Source: Ascoidea asiatica (lineage: Eukaryota > Ascomycota > Saccharomycetes > Ascoideales > Ascoideaceae). From it: a stretch of 64,000 nucleotides of DNA. Shown here piece after piece: positions 1 through 11,135 of this stretch. The translations under genes were made by a program, and so were the position numbers. Below the pieces are notes generated by a model. The model did not search any database and was not told the DNA's origin. It worked only from the letters and a program-made list of their open reading frames with translations. Each line of letters starts with the position of its first letter. Position 1 is the stretch's first letter. The stretch covers positions 372,001 through 436,000 of the forward strand of contig BCKQ01000009.1 in assembly GCA_001600695.1 (NCBI GenBank), read 5' to 3'.

Positions 1-45
1 AATGAAGAATTATATTTATTTAAAGAATTAAATTTATCAAATATA

Positions 46-77
<32 letters not shown>

Positions 78-1860
78 TATTGAAAATTTAAATAATCCAT
101 TACCTTTTGGTTTATCTTTAAAAAAAATTAAAAATTCAGATTCTATAAAACAATTAATTTATTTTAAAAATTTAATATCTTCAAAATTAGATTTATTAGA
201 AATTAGAAAAAATTTAAATTCAAATGAAATTAATGAAATTGATTATAAAATTTTAAATTTAAATAAAATGAGAAAAATTTCTTTTGATAAAATTGCAAAT
301 TTAGAAAAACAAGAAATTTATTTAGAAAATAATATTAATGAAATTAATATAAAAATTAATAATTTAATTAATCTTCATAATAATACTTCCACCACCAATA
401 ATAATAATAATAATAATTCATTGAATATTAATGATTTACAATCTACTTTAAATAATAATAATAATAATTATGAAAATGAAAATGAAAATGAAAATGAAAA
501 TGAAAATGAGAATGAGAATGAAATTAATAATAGGGATAATGACAATGACAATGACAATGACAATGACAATGACAATAATAATGACAATAATAATGACAAT
601 GATATGTTATTATCTGCTTCAATATATTCAAAAATTCAAAAAAATCCACCAGAAAATTCATATTCTTCAACATTAAATAAAAAAAAAAAAAAAAAATTTA
701 CAAAACAATTAAAATCTTTAAGAAAAACAATTCCAACTTTACATCAATATTATAAACCAGGTTCAAAAATTTTTGAATTTAAAGCTCATGATATTAATTC
801 TCCAATAATTTGTTTTGATTTTGATTTACCTTTTGGTACTTTAATAACTTCTTCAATTGATTCAACTTTAAGAATTTGGGATTTATCTCAACATGATACT
901 TCTTTATTAGATCATGATTTTGATGATAATAATAATATCGAAAATAATAATAATAATAATAATAATACTAGAATAAAATGTATAGGACTCTTAGAAGGTC
1001 ATAATGGTCCTGTAAATTGTATGCAAATGGATGATAATTATATTGTCACTGGTTCTCAAGATACTTGTTTAAAATTATGGAATTTAAATAAAATTTCTAA
1101 TTTTGATAATAATATTATACCTGAAGAAAATTTAAATTTAAATGATAATAATCCATGTATTTTTACTTTTGAAGATCATATAGATGAAATAACTTCTTTA
1201 TATTTTGAAAATTATAATCTTGTTTCAGGTTCTTTAGATAAAACTATACGACAATGGGATATGCAAAGTGGAACTTGTTTACAAACTTTAGATATTTTAT
1301 GGGCTTCATCTCATTCTTCTATTGATAATAATTCTATAAATTCTTTAAATTATTTAAATTCTTCAAATATTATTAAAAATTATCAAAAAAATTTAAAAAA
1401 AATACCATTTGTTGGTGCTTTACAATGTTTTGATGCTGCTCTTGCTTCTGGAACTGCTGATGGTATTGTAAGATTATGGGATTTAAGATCTGGTAATGTT
1501 ATAAGATCTTTAATTGGTCATACAGGTCCTGTAACAACTTTACAATTTGATGATATTAATTTAATAACTGGTTCTCTGGATAGATCAATTAGAATTTGGG
1601 ATTTAAGAACTGGTTCTATAATTAATTCTTTTAATTATAATAATGGTATTACAAATTTACAATTTGATAAAAGTAAAATTGTTTGTTCTTCAATAGAAAA
1701 TACTGTTAAAATTTTTGATAGAATTGAAGAAAGACATTGGGAATGTGGTCAAGGTTTATCTGATGATAATTATAAAGGTATAATAAATTATGTTAAATAT
1801 AGAGAAGGCTTTTTAGTTGAAGGTAGATCTGATGGAACTATTGGTACATGGTCAATTTAA
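1..1860 (+). CDS. MDV1: Mitochondrial fission adaptor Mdv1/Caf4, 3' part
   Basis: The reading frame is open from the first base of the window, so the 5' end lies outside; an internal ATG at 268 is not the start. The visible part has an Asn-rich helical stretch, a coiled-coil-like segment (about codons 50-130) with low-complexity Asn, Glu-Asn and Asp-Asn runs, then a seven-bladed WD40 domain from about codon 240 to the end, with repeats such as GSLDKTIRQWD and GSLDRSIRIWDLR. Coiled coil followed by WD40 is the arrangement of Mdv1 and its paralogue Caf4, which bridge Fis1 on the outer mitochondrial membrane to the dynamin Dnm1. Mdv1 and Caf4 cannot be separated from this part alone; lineages without the whole-genome duplication normally have one gene. 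The tail GRSDGTIGTWSI closes the propeller. Confidence 0.88.
469..600 (+). repeat. Coding microsatellites in MDV1 linker
   Basis: Tandem GAAAAT/GAGAAT hexamers are followed by AATGAC/AATAAT hexamers, encoding Glu-Asn and Asp-Asn repeats between the coiled coil and the WD40 domain. The frame stays open, so the length is probably polymorphic but tolerated. Confidence 0.85.
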
Positions 1861-2377
1861 ATCTCTTAAAAATAATTAAATAAATTAAAAAAAAAAAAAA
1901 AAAAAGTATTATATTTTCTCTTGTGATATTAATTAAACATTTCTATTCTTTGTATATAAATTTTATATCATTTCCATTTTGGAAAATGAATATCTTACAT
2001 GATAAATTACTCGACTTGTATCCCTTTCAATTTCTCAATCATATCTTTGACATCTTTTCCATTAAATGTTATTCAAAAAAAAAAAAAAGATTACAAGATT
2101 TATTATCAAACAGCCATAAACTACAAAAATAAAACAAAATTTCAATAACGTAAGATACTGCTATGAAATTATACGTGATCCTTAAGTATGAGAAAGCTCC
2201 GTGATTTTCAAGGCCTTTTAAATATTATCGGGGTTAGACTTTTCTGCTCCAGTTTCCTTCTGAAATAATATGGCTATAAATTTATCAAATCATTAAATAT
2301 TGAAAATATTGAAAATATTTAGATACAAAAACTAAAATAATCAAATTGATATTAATTTTGATCTAAGATTTAAAAAG
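1861..2377. other. Intergenic region MDV1-COX11
   Basis: 517 bp between two same-strand genes. It holds the MDV1 3' end with a run of 18 A near 1888, and the COX11 promoter with a short GC-richer patch around 2180-2260. On the minus strand, 2007-2072 is a short open stretch with coding-like composition (see findings). No complete gene is supported. Confidence 0.7.
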
Positions 2378-3217
2378 ATGAACTTCTTAAGATTAAGTGC
2401 AAGATCTAATGGTCTTGTGATTAGAAAAGCATCTCCTTTAATATTCAAACCATATGGATATTCTTTTTTTTCATCATCCTCTTTTATACAAAATGATTTG
2501 AAAAAAACTGTTCCTTTGGAAAATTCAAATATAAAACAAAATTATCAGAAAAAGAATCCAGAACAATTGAAAAAATTATATGAAGAATATCGTGAAAAAA
2601 AACAAAATTATAAAAATCGAACAGCTGGTTATTATGCTTCTTCATTAGGAATACTTTTTTTAACTTTAGGATATGCTGCTGTTCCTGTTTATAGAGCTTT
2701 ATGTCAAAGAACTGGTTGGGGTGGTGTTCCTATAACAGATGCTAAAAAATTTACACCAGATAAATTAATTCCTGTAGATACTGATAAAAGAATAAGAATT
2801 AGTTTCACTTCCGAAGTTTCATCAGTTTTACCATGGAAATTTGTCCCTCAACAGCGAGAAGTATATGTTTTACCTGGAGAAACAGCTTTAGCTTTTTATA
2901 AGGCAAAAAATCATGGTGATAAAGATATAATAGGAATGGCTACGTATTCAGTAACACCTGGTGAAGCTGCTCCTTATTTTAATAAGATTCAATGTTTTTG
3001 TTTTGAAGAACAAAAACTAAAAGCAGGAGAAGAAGTTGATATGCCAGTTTTTTTCTTCATTGATCCAGATTTTGCAAGTGATCCAGCTATGAGAAATATT
3101 GATGATATTGTACTACATTATTCTTTTTTCAAAGCTCATTATAGAGATGATGGAGAAATTGTTCCAATTAATGTAACTAAGTCCGAACCTTTAGCTTTAG
3201 CTAAAGAAGTTTATTAA
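2378..3217 (+). CDS. COX11: Cytochrome c oxidase copper-delivery protein Cox11
   Basis: 279 codons. The basic, Ser/Phe-rich N-terminus (residues 1-40) looks like a mitochondrial presequence. A single membrane segment at about 84-103 is followed by the conserved Cys109 in YRALCQ. The rest is the intermembrane-space beta domain, with the copper motif CFCFEEQ at 206-212 (Cys206 and Cys208) and a C-terminus containing DDIVLHYSFF. Cox11 is anchored in the inner membrane and delivers copper to the CuB site of Cox1. Length and architecture match the family, and the first ATG is well placed for the presequence. The gene converges on SDA1 with a 124 bp gap. Confidence 0.97.
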   Translation: MNFLRLSARSNGLVIRKASPLIFKPYGYSFFSSSSFIQNDLKKTVPLENSNIKQNYQKKNPEQLKKLYEEYREKKQNYKNRTAGYYASSLGILFLTLGYAAVPVYRALCQRTGWGGVPITDAKKFTPDKLIPVDTDKRIRISFTSEVSSVLPWKFVPQQREVYVLPGETALAFYKAKNHGDKDIIGMATYSVTPGEAAPYFNKIQCFCFEEQKLKAGEEVDMPVFFFIDPDFASDPAMRNIDDIVLHYSFFKAHYRDDGEIVPINVTKSEPLALAKEVY

Positions 3218-3341
3218 GTTCAAAGATATTTAAAAAATGAAATCAATTTCTGTTTTATATAAATCCTTATAGATAAAAAATAAAAAAGTTCTAATTGTAT
3301 ATATTAAAATCTATGAAAACTAAAAAAAATTAAGCATTAGT

Positions 3342-5609
3342 CTAATGTCCCTTTTTCTTTTGTTTAGTTATATGTGCTTTCAATATTTTTTGCTTATCTC
3401 TTAAAGATTTTCTTGCTTTACCTTGAACAGATCTTTTATGAATCATCATAACAAAATTTTTCTTTCTAGCCTTTTCTCTATTAGTGGTAGAATGATCACC
3501 TTCTCTTTTACCTTTACGTGAACCAAATTTCTGTCTTTCTTCTCTACCTTCTTGAACTCTTACTAATCTTTCAGCTTTATTTTCTTTATATTTCACTGGT
3601 CCAACAAGCATTTGATGATCAATTTCTTCTTCATTATTTTGTTTTAATCCCATCATTTTAGATATACCAGCCTCTAATTTCAATTCATCAAGTTTAGCAA
3701 AATCAGCTGGGGTTAATATTTTAGTTATTTTCACTGGCTGTTTTTCTTCTGTATTATCTTCTTTTGTATCATCTTTGTTCTCATCTTTAATCTCTTCAGA
3801 ATTTTTGATAGACTCAGTTACATCATTCTCATTATCAGAAGAAAGCTCAAGATCAGAATCAGAGTTTTCATCAATTTTTTCTGAAGCATTTTCTTTTTCA
3901 TCATCAGAGTCTTTTATATGAATGAATTCCTCTTCATTATTTTCAACACTTACCCAATTTCCATATTCCATATCACTATCATCATCCGACTCATTTTCAT
4001 CCACTTCCCAATCAGCATCATTTTCTTCATCTTTAACAATATTATTTTTTTCATTATATTTTTCTAATAAATCAATAAAAGGAACATTGTCGGCAACTGT
4101 TCCTGCACCATATCTAAGGTTTGAATTAGTAGAATCTTTGTTCTTTTTCTTACTTTGTACATCCATACTAGCAACTTTTCCTCTATCCTTTTTATGTAAC
4201 ATTTCTGGTGCAACTTCTCTATAAAGAGAAATTAAAGATTTCGCAGCAATATTAACAGGTTTTGATTTTGAACCTTTATATTGTGTTAAATCTTTAAGTA
4301 AAGTTTCATCAATTGCTAATGGTGCTCTTGTTAAAATTTCTCTTATTGTATTAATACCAGCGGCTGAAGCTTCTGCGGCAACACCATCAGAAACAAATTC
4401 ATCTGCAATTTTTCTTATCATATCATTAACCAATTCAGGAGGAACTAAATCATGTGTAGCTTGAGCACAAGCAGCCATTATTTGAGTAACATTATTTTGT
4501 TTAGGTGTAAGATACTTCAAAAAAAATGAATAAATACCTAAGACAATTAATTTATGAGTTCCAATTAATCTAGATATTAAATTCATAAATATAATTTTTT
4601 GATCTAAATCGAATCTTTTTGCATTTTTACCAACAAGATGAATATTGAATAATTGATCAGCAAAACCCTGAGGATCTCTTAAAAGATGAATTGCTCCAAA
4701 ATTAAGAGCAACACCAGTTGTATTTGTTTTTCTTTGTTTTTTTTTAATTGATTTTATAGCAGAATCAAAAGCTTTTTTACTTTTTAAAGTTTTTTTATTT
4801 ACACTCATTCTATGCATTATTTCTTTTACATCAATATCTTCATCACTAGAATCTTCATTTAAAGCATCTTCTCTTTCTTTATCAGCGCCTAAAAAGAATT
4901 TTGCACCTGAGGTAGCAACTTTTGGATTTGGATGAACAGTTGCTTCTTTCATAATTTGAACAGTAGTTTCATCTGTCCATATCTGTCTTCTCCATAATTC
5001 TCTTACAATTTTTGAAACCCATAAACTCTGAGCACCTTCTTCATCTTTAAGTAAATTAAATAAAAAAGATTGTGTTAATCGATTAATTTTAACAGCTTTT
5101 GATCCAGTATTTAAAGATTTTAAAAGATTAATTAAACTTGTATAAACCTGTTTTCTTATAGCTTTAGCATTTGAACCTGTTATTATATTTGAATTTTGAC
5201 TTGCGGATGAATAAATTGCTAATAAAGGAAATAAAGTCTCAATTAAAGATTCAGAAGTAATTACACCTTTATTTCTTAAAGTTACTAAAGACTGAATTAT
5301 TTTTTCTCTTAATTCTGGTGTTAATGCTTGATGATGATTTAATAATAAATCTCTTAAATCTGCAGGAAATTCAGCTGTTTCTTTTGGAAAACATGTCGTT
5401 ACCGAAGTAAGAAAATCAACTAACTCTGTAAATTTAATAACTGATTCCGAATTCTTATCGTTTTGAAATATCACAATATCTTTTAAATGATAATAATGTT
5501 CATATTGCTGAAGAAATTCTTCCTTATATGACTGAGGATCACGCTTCACCAAATTTCTTAAAAGAATAACATTGGTGGGCAATATTGCTGCTCTACTTTT
5601 TCTGGCCAT
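3342..5609 (-). CDS. SDA1: 60S ribosome biogenesis factor Sda1
   Basis: 755 codons, close to yeast Sda1. The N-terminus (ILLRNLVKRDPQSY, then an EEFLQQYEHYYH-like segment) and the helical repeats up to about residue 470 are typical of the Sda1/NUC130 N-terminal region. An acidic Asp/Glu/Ser region (about 510-620) precedes a strongly basic C-terminus (RSVQGKARKSLRDKQK, ending KKKGH). Sda1 is a nucleolar and nuclear factor in late pre-60S particles, needed for 60S maturation and export and for passage through Start. The first ATG lies just before MARKSRAAILP, which fits the family start. Transcription diverges from the Ser-rich gene at 6673. Confidence 0.95.
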   Translation of the reverse strand: MARKSRAAILPTNVILLRNLVKRDPQSYKEEFLQQYEHYYHLKDIVIFQNDKNSESVIKFTELVDFLTSVTTCFPKETAEFPADLRDLLLNHHQALTPELREKIIQSLVTLRNKGVITSESLIETLFPLLAIYSSASQNSNIITGSNAKAIRKQVYTSLINLLKSLNTGSKAVKINRLTQSFLFNLLKDEEGAQSLWVSKIVRELWRRQIWTDETTVQIMKEATVHPNPKVATSGAKFFLGADKEREDALNEDSSDEDIDVKEIMHRMSVNKKTLKSKKAFDSAIKSIKKKQRKTNTTGVALNFGAIHLLRDPQGFADQLFNIHLVGKNAKRFDLDQKIIFMNLISRLIGTHKLIVLGIYSFFLKYLTPKQNNVTQIMAACAQATHDLVPPELVNDMIRKIADEFVSDGVAAEASAAGINTIREILTRAPLAIDETLLKDLTQYKGSKSKPVNIAAKSLISLYREVAPEMLHKKDRGKVASMDVQSKKKNKDSTNSNLRYGAGTVADNVPFIDLLEKYNEKNNIVKDEENDADWEVDENESDDDSDMEYGNWVSVENNEEEFIHIKDSDDEKENASEKIDENSDSDLELSSDNENDVTESIKNSEEIKDENKDDTKEDNTEEKQPVKITKILTPADFAKLDELKLEAGISKMMGLKQNNEEEIDHQMLVGPVKYKENKAERLVRVQEGREERQKFGSRKGKREGDHSTTNREKARKKNFVMMIHKRSVQGKARKSLRDKQKILKAHITKQKKKGH

Positions 5610-6672
5610 GGTTATATATAATTATTATAGTATAATATAAAATTTAAAGATAATTCAAAGATTGTTCATGGAGAAGTAAACCGAAAATGAAAAAATCAAA
5701 CATATTTTTCAATCACAAATTTGTGTTTACCTAAAATTAAAAATATTTTTGAAATTCTACAAAAAAATTATTTTTTATCCGGATATTAAACCGCTTGCTA
5801 GGATTTACTTATCCGAAAAATACCATATCCGTAAAATTTCCGTTTGACGGATATTATTTTTAAATTTTTTAAAATGTTTTCGGGCTCCGTTACTTTCCGA
5901 TTTCATGATTTGAATCCAGCTCCGTGGATCTTTTTCGAGGGTCCAGAAGCAAAAGATTTTGGCCTGGGGAAAAAAGCCATCAAAAGTAGTCGAATTAAAA
6001 AAATTGATAGTTAATTTATGTATCATATTAAGATTTTATACCAAATGATATCATATCTACGTTGATATTCGATTATTGCTCTGCCATTTGTTTTACTGTG
6101 GCTATGCATTGAGTATTAATCATTGAAAAATTTAGTAGTTACATCCTCTAAAGATTTAAATTTCATTTCATTCATCTATTTTTTTTAAAATCATTTGCGT
6201 TATATCATACCTCGTAAATTATGATTTAATTCAATTTATATTCCTCCACTGATGAAACAGGACCGGATTAAAAGTTAACCCAATTCCATCATATTTCTTT
6301 CAATTGCTTTCCATCAAGTTTCTAAATCTTTCTTTTTATTCTAGTCATGTTGCCATGTTAAGTTGCAAATTATACTTCAAATGGAATTTTTGTTATTGAA
6401 ATTCTATTGGGGATGATTTTAGCAATCATTTGATTTCATAGAATAATTCTTTAAAATACTTTAGAAGGTTGTTATTTAATACAATTTGATTGCTATTGAA
6501 TATTTCTAATTTCAACAAAATTACCAGTATAAAATGAAGAGCTTTTAATCATTTTTTTTATTCTCAATTTCTTAAATCTCAGAAAAATTATCTTTGGGTT
6601 TCTTTCGCTTCAGTATAACTATAATTATCAATTAAACAGAAAATTAATCAAAGAATTCAAATTATTATATCA
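5610..6672. other. Intergenic region SDA1 / Ser-rich gene
   Basis: 1063 bp divergent promoter region. A GC-richer patch lies at about 5870-5970. Minus-strand frames here (for example 5805-6026) lack recognisable domains and have atypical composition, so no gene is called. Confidence 0.6.
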
Positions 6673-7071
6673 ATGGCAAGTCTTATCAACTCTTTAACCA
6701 GTGCTGCTGGTAGTGGTGAATCATCTTTAGCTCAAATTTTTTCTTCTTCTACAGGAGGTGGTTCTTCAGATATGTCTAGTTCTGCTGGTTCATCTTCAAT
6801 TGAAAGTGCTTCAAGCTCAGCTTCAGGTTCTAGTTCTTCTGAGTCTGAATCTAGTTCCGCATCTGAATCTAGCTCTTCTGGATCTGAATCTGCTTCCGGT
6901 TCAGAATCTGGTTCAGCATCTGGCGCTGCTGCCTCTGGTAGTTCTAGTTCTTCAAGTGACTCCGGGGCATATTCTCTACGGTTCAATAAGGAAGGACCTG
7001 CTTTTTATGCTTATTCAATGCTTGGAAGTTTTTTCTTTTTAACATTTGTTTTAACCCTTTCTGCTGCTTAG
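6673..7071 (+). CDS. Small Ser-rich protein with C-terminal membrane segment (orphan)
   Basis: 132 codons. I do not recognise it. Residues 1-100 are almost all Ser, Gly, Ala and Glu, with many SES and SAS repeats. A short charged stretch (residues about 101-110, RFNKEG) leads into a hydrophobic C-terminus (about 111-132, Tyr/Phe/Leu-rich, ending TLSAA). There is no N-terminal signal peptide, so a tail-anchored topology with a cytosolic Ser-rich domain is the simplest reading. A GPI anchor is unlikely without a signal peptide. Coding use is GC-richer than in neighbouring genes, with orderly TCT/TCA/GCT use and a clean stop, which supports a real and possibly well-expressed gene. It converges on MIL1 with a 200 bp gap. 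Confidence 0.65.
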   Translation: MASLINSLTSAAGSGESSLAQIFSSSTGGGSSDMSSSAGSSSIESASSSASGSSSSESESSSASESSSSGSESASGSESGSASGAAASGSSSSSSDSGAYSLRFNKEGPAFYAYSMLGSFFFLTFVLTLSAA

Positions 7072-7271
7072 TTTTACTAATAAAGTATTATAATATATAA
7101 AATTTAGTACTTTGCTAGCACCTTATATTAATTAATACAATGGAAAAAATCTCTGATGTTTTTGTTCACTTAGTTTATATTTAGTATACTTTTGATTTCC
7201 ATAAATATTTTAATTTTCTATTTAATACATCTTATTAATCATTAATATCATTTATTTATCGTTTATTGTAT

Positions 7272-10200
7272 TTATTTTTTACTACTCAAAGAATCCGATA
7301 TTGATGTAGATGTAGATTTTGAAGAAATAGTTTCTTGAATATCCATATCAGTATCTTCATTCAATTTCAATTTATGAACTGGAGGAAGAGTTTTCAAATT
7401 ATTTTCTTTTTCTTGAGCTATAATAGATGACGATCTAGGTCTGAAACTTGATGGTTCTAATTCTCCATTATCTTTTAGTTCTTGAACTTGTCTTTCAATT
7501 GCACTTACATTGAATACATTTCGATCATAATCAAATTCCGACACTTTATATTCCTCATCATCATCAGTATCTTTTGATTTATTTTTATTTTTATTTTTAT
7601 GTTCACTATCATTTTCTTTATTTTTTCTTGCTTCACTCTCCTGTACACCTTCCATATATGTTTCCCACCATTCTTTTCTTTTTGGGCTAAACCACTTTTT
7701 CCATCCTTTATTTTTTTTGTTTCTATCTGAAAAATTAGCAGACTTATCTGTTTCTCTTTGTTTTGCAGCTTCATCAAACTCTAAAATTAATTTTCTTTGA
7801 CGTTTGTCTTCTTCTGGATCTGGTTCTTCAATTTCTATAAATTCCTCACTTATTACTGCCCATCCTAACAAAGATAATAAATGAGGCATCTTTCGACGAT
7901 ATTCCATATGACCTGTTACTTGCTCAGTACAATCAAAATTCTCAATACCTTGAATATTTTCAATTGCTGATAAGCCTACTACTCTTTTCAAACCTCCACC
8001 TGTTGCTCTAAAAAGGTAACCTAGAATCCAATCTTTTTTAGAATATCCATTGACAAATCTTCCAGATACAACTGATCTTGCTAATGCTAATTGATTTTTA
8101 TTTGATACAAAAGGAGCACCAAAAATATAAACATTTTCAATTAGATCAAATGCTCCTTTTTTTGCAAGTTCAATAAGACAAGAATAAATCATTCTTGCAC
8201 CTAAAGAAAATCCAACAAGAGTAATTGGTCTTGCTCCGAGATTTCTTGATATTAATGTATCTGCCAATATATGACCAGCTGCCCAAGCTCTATCTAAAGA
8301 AACATTCCAAGGATTATCTATAATATAACCAAGCTTTGATAACATCATAGGCCATTGAATTGCTGACATGAATGCAATAAGAAGTGTCGAACCTAAAACT
8401 TGTTGAATGGTTTGAGTAAGAACTTCAGTAGCTAATATATTAATGGTTTGACCTGTTGATGTTAACATATCAGGTTCCCAAAATATAGAATATAAATCAC
8501 CCATAACTGGATCAACTGTTGAAAAAGGAAGTCTAACATCATCAACATTTGAATTCATCCAACCACTGACAGTAACAATTAAATTAAATCTTTTGTTATT
8601 ATGCAAAGGTCTAAATTCAAATATTTTTACACTACCTTTTCTTTTCATCATACCTTGTGCACCAATATTGGCACCAATTCCTGTACCTGCAGTAGTTACC
8701 AAAGCTGTTCCCGCTCCACCTACAAGAAATGTTGATGTTCCAGTTATACCAATTGTCGATAAACCTGCTGCAATCCCAGCACCAATAACGGGTGCTAATA
8801 ACCCTGCCGATAAACCAAGAACTAATCCACCACCTATTGTAGCTAATCCAACATATATTAATCTTTTTTTCCTTGCTCTTTTAGCTCTATACTTCATTAT
8901 TTCTCTTTCATCTAAATTTTCATCATCATCATCTTTAATTTCTAAAGCATCTGTTATTCTTTTTTCAAATCTATATATTTCTAGCATGGGAACATTTAAA
9001 GCTTTTCCGAACTCCATTAATAAAGTTCGAGATCTGCAATCATACATTGAATCTGAAACCAATAAAAGAAAAAGATCACATATAACTGTCCAAGCAACAT
9101 CTATTTCAAGAGTTTTTTTGCCTTTAATATCTTCTGGTGCTAGTACTTTTTGGGAATCCGATTTTGAAATTGAATCATCATCATCATCATTACCATCTTT
9201 TATTTCATCATTAATTTGATTATCAATAGAACTTTTTGGCAAAGTTGGTTTTGATGATGAAGCTGGTTTTTCTTCTTCTATTAGTTCAGTTTCAGGATGT
9301 TTCTCATTAATTGTGGATACCTTAGTATTTTTCTCAAGTTCAGAAATTTTTTTTATAGGATCAATTGAGGAATTGACAGGTTTATTTAATTCAACTGATT
9401 GACTATCACTTTCACTTAGCATGATATCAGTATCTTCACTACTTTCATTAAGGGGGTTGTTAACAGTTTTAACACTAATTAAACTTGAACTTAAATCTTT
9501 TATATTAATCTTATGACGACTTAAATTTTGAATCATTCCAATTTCTTCAGGAGTCAAATCCATATGTTTATATAGTAAATTCAATATTGATAAAGACCAT
9601 TCCCCTAAAGATTTTTGAGAATTTGATAATCTTCTATTTATTCTATAACTATCAGTTAATGATAATTTTGCTAAATTTAAAGCCATTTCAATACATATAA
9701 GATTTACAATACCAACATAAGCAAATTTTTCAAAATCTTTTAACATTTTTTTTGTTGCATTAAGTTGATTAGAAGGAGATCTAACTAAAGGTTCATTGAA
9801 ATCTAAATCCTCCAACTCTTCATAGAAATCTTCATTAGAGTAATTAGAATGTTCATTTATTAAAGAATCATTAATTGTATCATTATTTTGATTATTTGAG
9901 TTATCAGAAGAAGGAGTTGTCGGCACCAATGATTCGTTATGTTGATGTTGATGTTGAGATTGATTTTGGGATTGAATTTGTTCTAATTTTGTATTATTTA
10001 CGAAAAGAAAATCAGTTTTTGAATCCGCTTTAGCATATGAATGAGCTTGTTCTTCGCCAGCTATTCTTGTATAACCTTGAGATTTATTTTGTTGGGTATA
10101 TGATGCACTTTTTTCTTTTTTCTTTTCTTTATTTTTGTCTAATAATTTCCGTATACCAGTGGTTATACCACCAATACCATTAATATCTGATTCGGAACTA

Positions 10201-10544
10201 TTATTGGAAATATTTGATTTTGATTTTGATTTACTTGGTGGAGCTAAACTACCTCCACCAAAATGAACTTCTTTGTTTTCTTCTCTTCCTGAAATTAATT
10301 CTCCTTTGTCATTATAATAATCTAACTGAGGTGCAATTGTTGGCATTTCTTGCCACTCACCATCAGAAAAATCTTCAAAATCAGATTCGTCTTCGTTGTC
10401 TTCAACCATTTCTTTCTTTATAGATGGAGATGCAACCTCTTGTGTTTCATCGGTATTGTCATTTTTATGGGAAAGTGGGGACGAATTAGTGTCTTCTAAA
10501 GAGACATTTACATTATTACATTCAAGGTTTTCTGCTTGCACCAT
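7272..10544 (-). CDS. MIL1: DUF726 membrane/lipase-fold protein, YFL034W (Mil1) orthologue
   Basis: 1090 codons, close to the roughly 1070 of yeast YFL034W. The acidic, low-complexity N-terminus contains FEDFSDGEWQEMP and a Gln/His-rich stretch. A glycine-rich hydrophobic region (about residues 555-625) looks like one or two membrane hairpins. The DUF726 alpha/beta-hydrolase-like domain follows, with the nucleophile-elbow motif GFSLGAR at 778-784 and the downstream segment VYIFGAPF. The C-terminal tail is charged and Lys/Asn/Glu-rich. In S. cerevisiae the protein interacts with the clathrin adaptor AP-1R; enzymatic activity is inferred only from the GxSxG motif. It is divergently transcribed from DYN1. 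Confidence 0.87.
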   Translation of the reverse strand: MVQAENLECNNVNVSLEDTNSSPLSHKNDNTDETQEVASPSIKKEMVEDNEDESDFEDFSDGEWQEMPTIAPQLDYYNDKGELISGREENKEVHFGGGSLAPPSKSKSKSNISNNSSESDINGIGGITTGIRKLLDKNKEKKKEKSASYTQQNKSQGYTRIAGEEQAHSYAKADSKTDFLFVNNTKLEQIQSQNQSQHQHQHNESLVPTTPSSDNSNNQNNDTINDSLINEHSNYSNEDFYEELEDLDFNEPLVRSPSNQLNATKKMLKDFEKFAYVGIVNLICIEMALNLAKLSLTDSYRINRRLSNSQKSLGEWSLSILNLLYKHMDLTPEEIGMIQNLSRHKINIKDLSSSLISVKTVNNPLNESSEDTDIMLSESDSQSVELNKPVNSSIDPIKKISELEKNTKVSTINEKHPETELIEEEKPASSSKPTLPKSSIDNQINDEIKDGNDDDDDSISKSDSQKVLAPEDIKGKKTLEIDVAWTVICDLFLLLVSDSMYDCRSRTLLMEFGKALNVPMLEIYRFEKRITDALEIKDDDDENLDEREIMKYRAKRARKKRLIYVGLATIGGGLVLGLSAGLLAPVIGAGIAAGLSTIGITGTSTFLVGGAGTALVTTAGTGIGANIGAQGMMKRKGSVKIFEFRPLHNNKRFNLIVTVSGWMNSNVDDVRLPFSTVDPVMGDLYSIFWEPDMLTSTGQTINILATEVLTQTIQQVLGSTLLIAFMSAIQWPMMLSKLGYIIDNPWNVSLDRAWAAGHILADTLISRNLGARPITLVGFSLGARMIYSCLIELAKKGAFDLIENVYIFGAPFVSNKNQLALARSVVSGRFVNGYSKKDWILGYLFRATGGGLKRVVGLSAIENIQGIENFDCTEQVTGHMEYRRKMPHLLSLLGWAVISEEFIEIEEPDPEEDKRQRKLILEFDEAAKQRETDKSANFSDRNKKNKGWKKWFSPKRKEWWETYMEGVQESEARKNKENDSEHKNKNKNKSKDTDDDEEYKVSEFDYDRNVFNVSAIERQVQELKDNGELEPSSFRPRSSSIIAQEKENNLKTLPPVHKLKLNEDTDMDIQETISSKSTSTSISDSLSSKK

Positions 10545-11135
10545 CTGAAAAATTAAGTTGAAATTAAAATAGTTTTTAAATTACTATATTCGAGAACATA
10601 TGATATTATAGGATATGAATATGGTGAGAGTAGTTTATCTGATTTTGATTCTATCAATTAATAATACTTTATATCGTATAGAACCAGTACTTCCAGCTTT
10701 ATGCTTGGCAGACTCCAGATGCTTGACGTAGACAGTAAACAAAGAAAAGAACAAGATAAAGGAAATAGCGCTAGAGAGTATCTGGACAGCTCGGTAGAAA
10801 TCTGGGACAAAAAGGAAAAACAGGGACTAAAAAACAGCGACAGGGCAATTTAAATCCAAAAACTGGACAGATTCAAACAGGAAAACACACAGGCAGAGAA
10901 ATCCCCCAAATGTGGTCTCTCATATCAGGTGATGAAAAACTGTTTGTTTACAGTTTTAGAAACAAGATCTGAAAAGATAGAATGTGTTAAGTTAAATTGG
11001 CGTGCTCTGAGAAACTTTGATTAGCAAGTTTTGAAGTATTTGGTGCCAGTCTTTCTCAATCATAAGAATCATTCACTCTTTCAACAACAATTGCTTGGCT
11101 TAATCAATCAATTTGCTTTTTAATTTTATTAGAAC
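10545..11135. other. Divergent promoter MIL1 / DYN1
   Basis: 591 bp. A GC-richer block at about 10690-10930 lies between AT-rich flanks. No open frame of note and no RNA gene was seen. Confidence 0.6.

Noticed and set aside
5805-6026. 73-codon minus-strand frame upstream of SDA1
   Set aside because: No domain, atypical composition, and located in a divergent promoter.
6732-6986. Acidic minus-strand frame and Leu/Val plus-strand frame over the Ser-rich gene
   Set aside because: Both are shadows of the repetitive TCT/TCA/GAA codons of the gene at 6673-7071.
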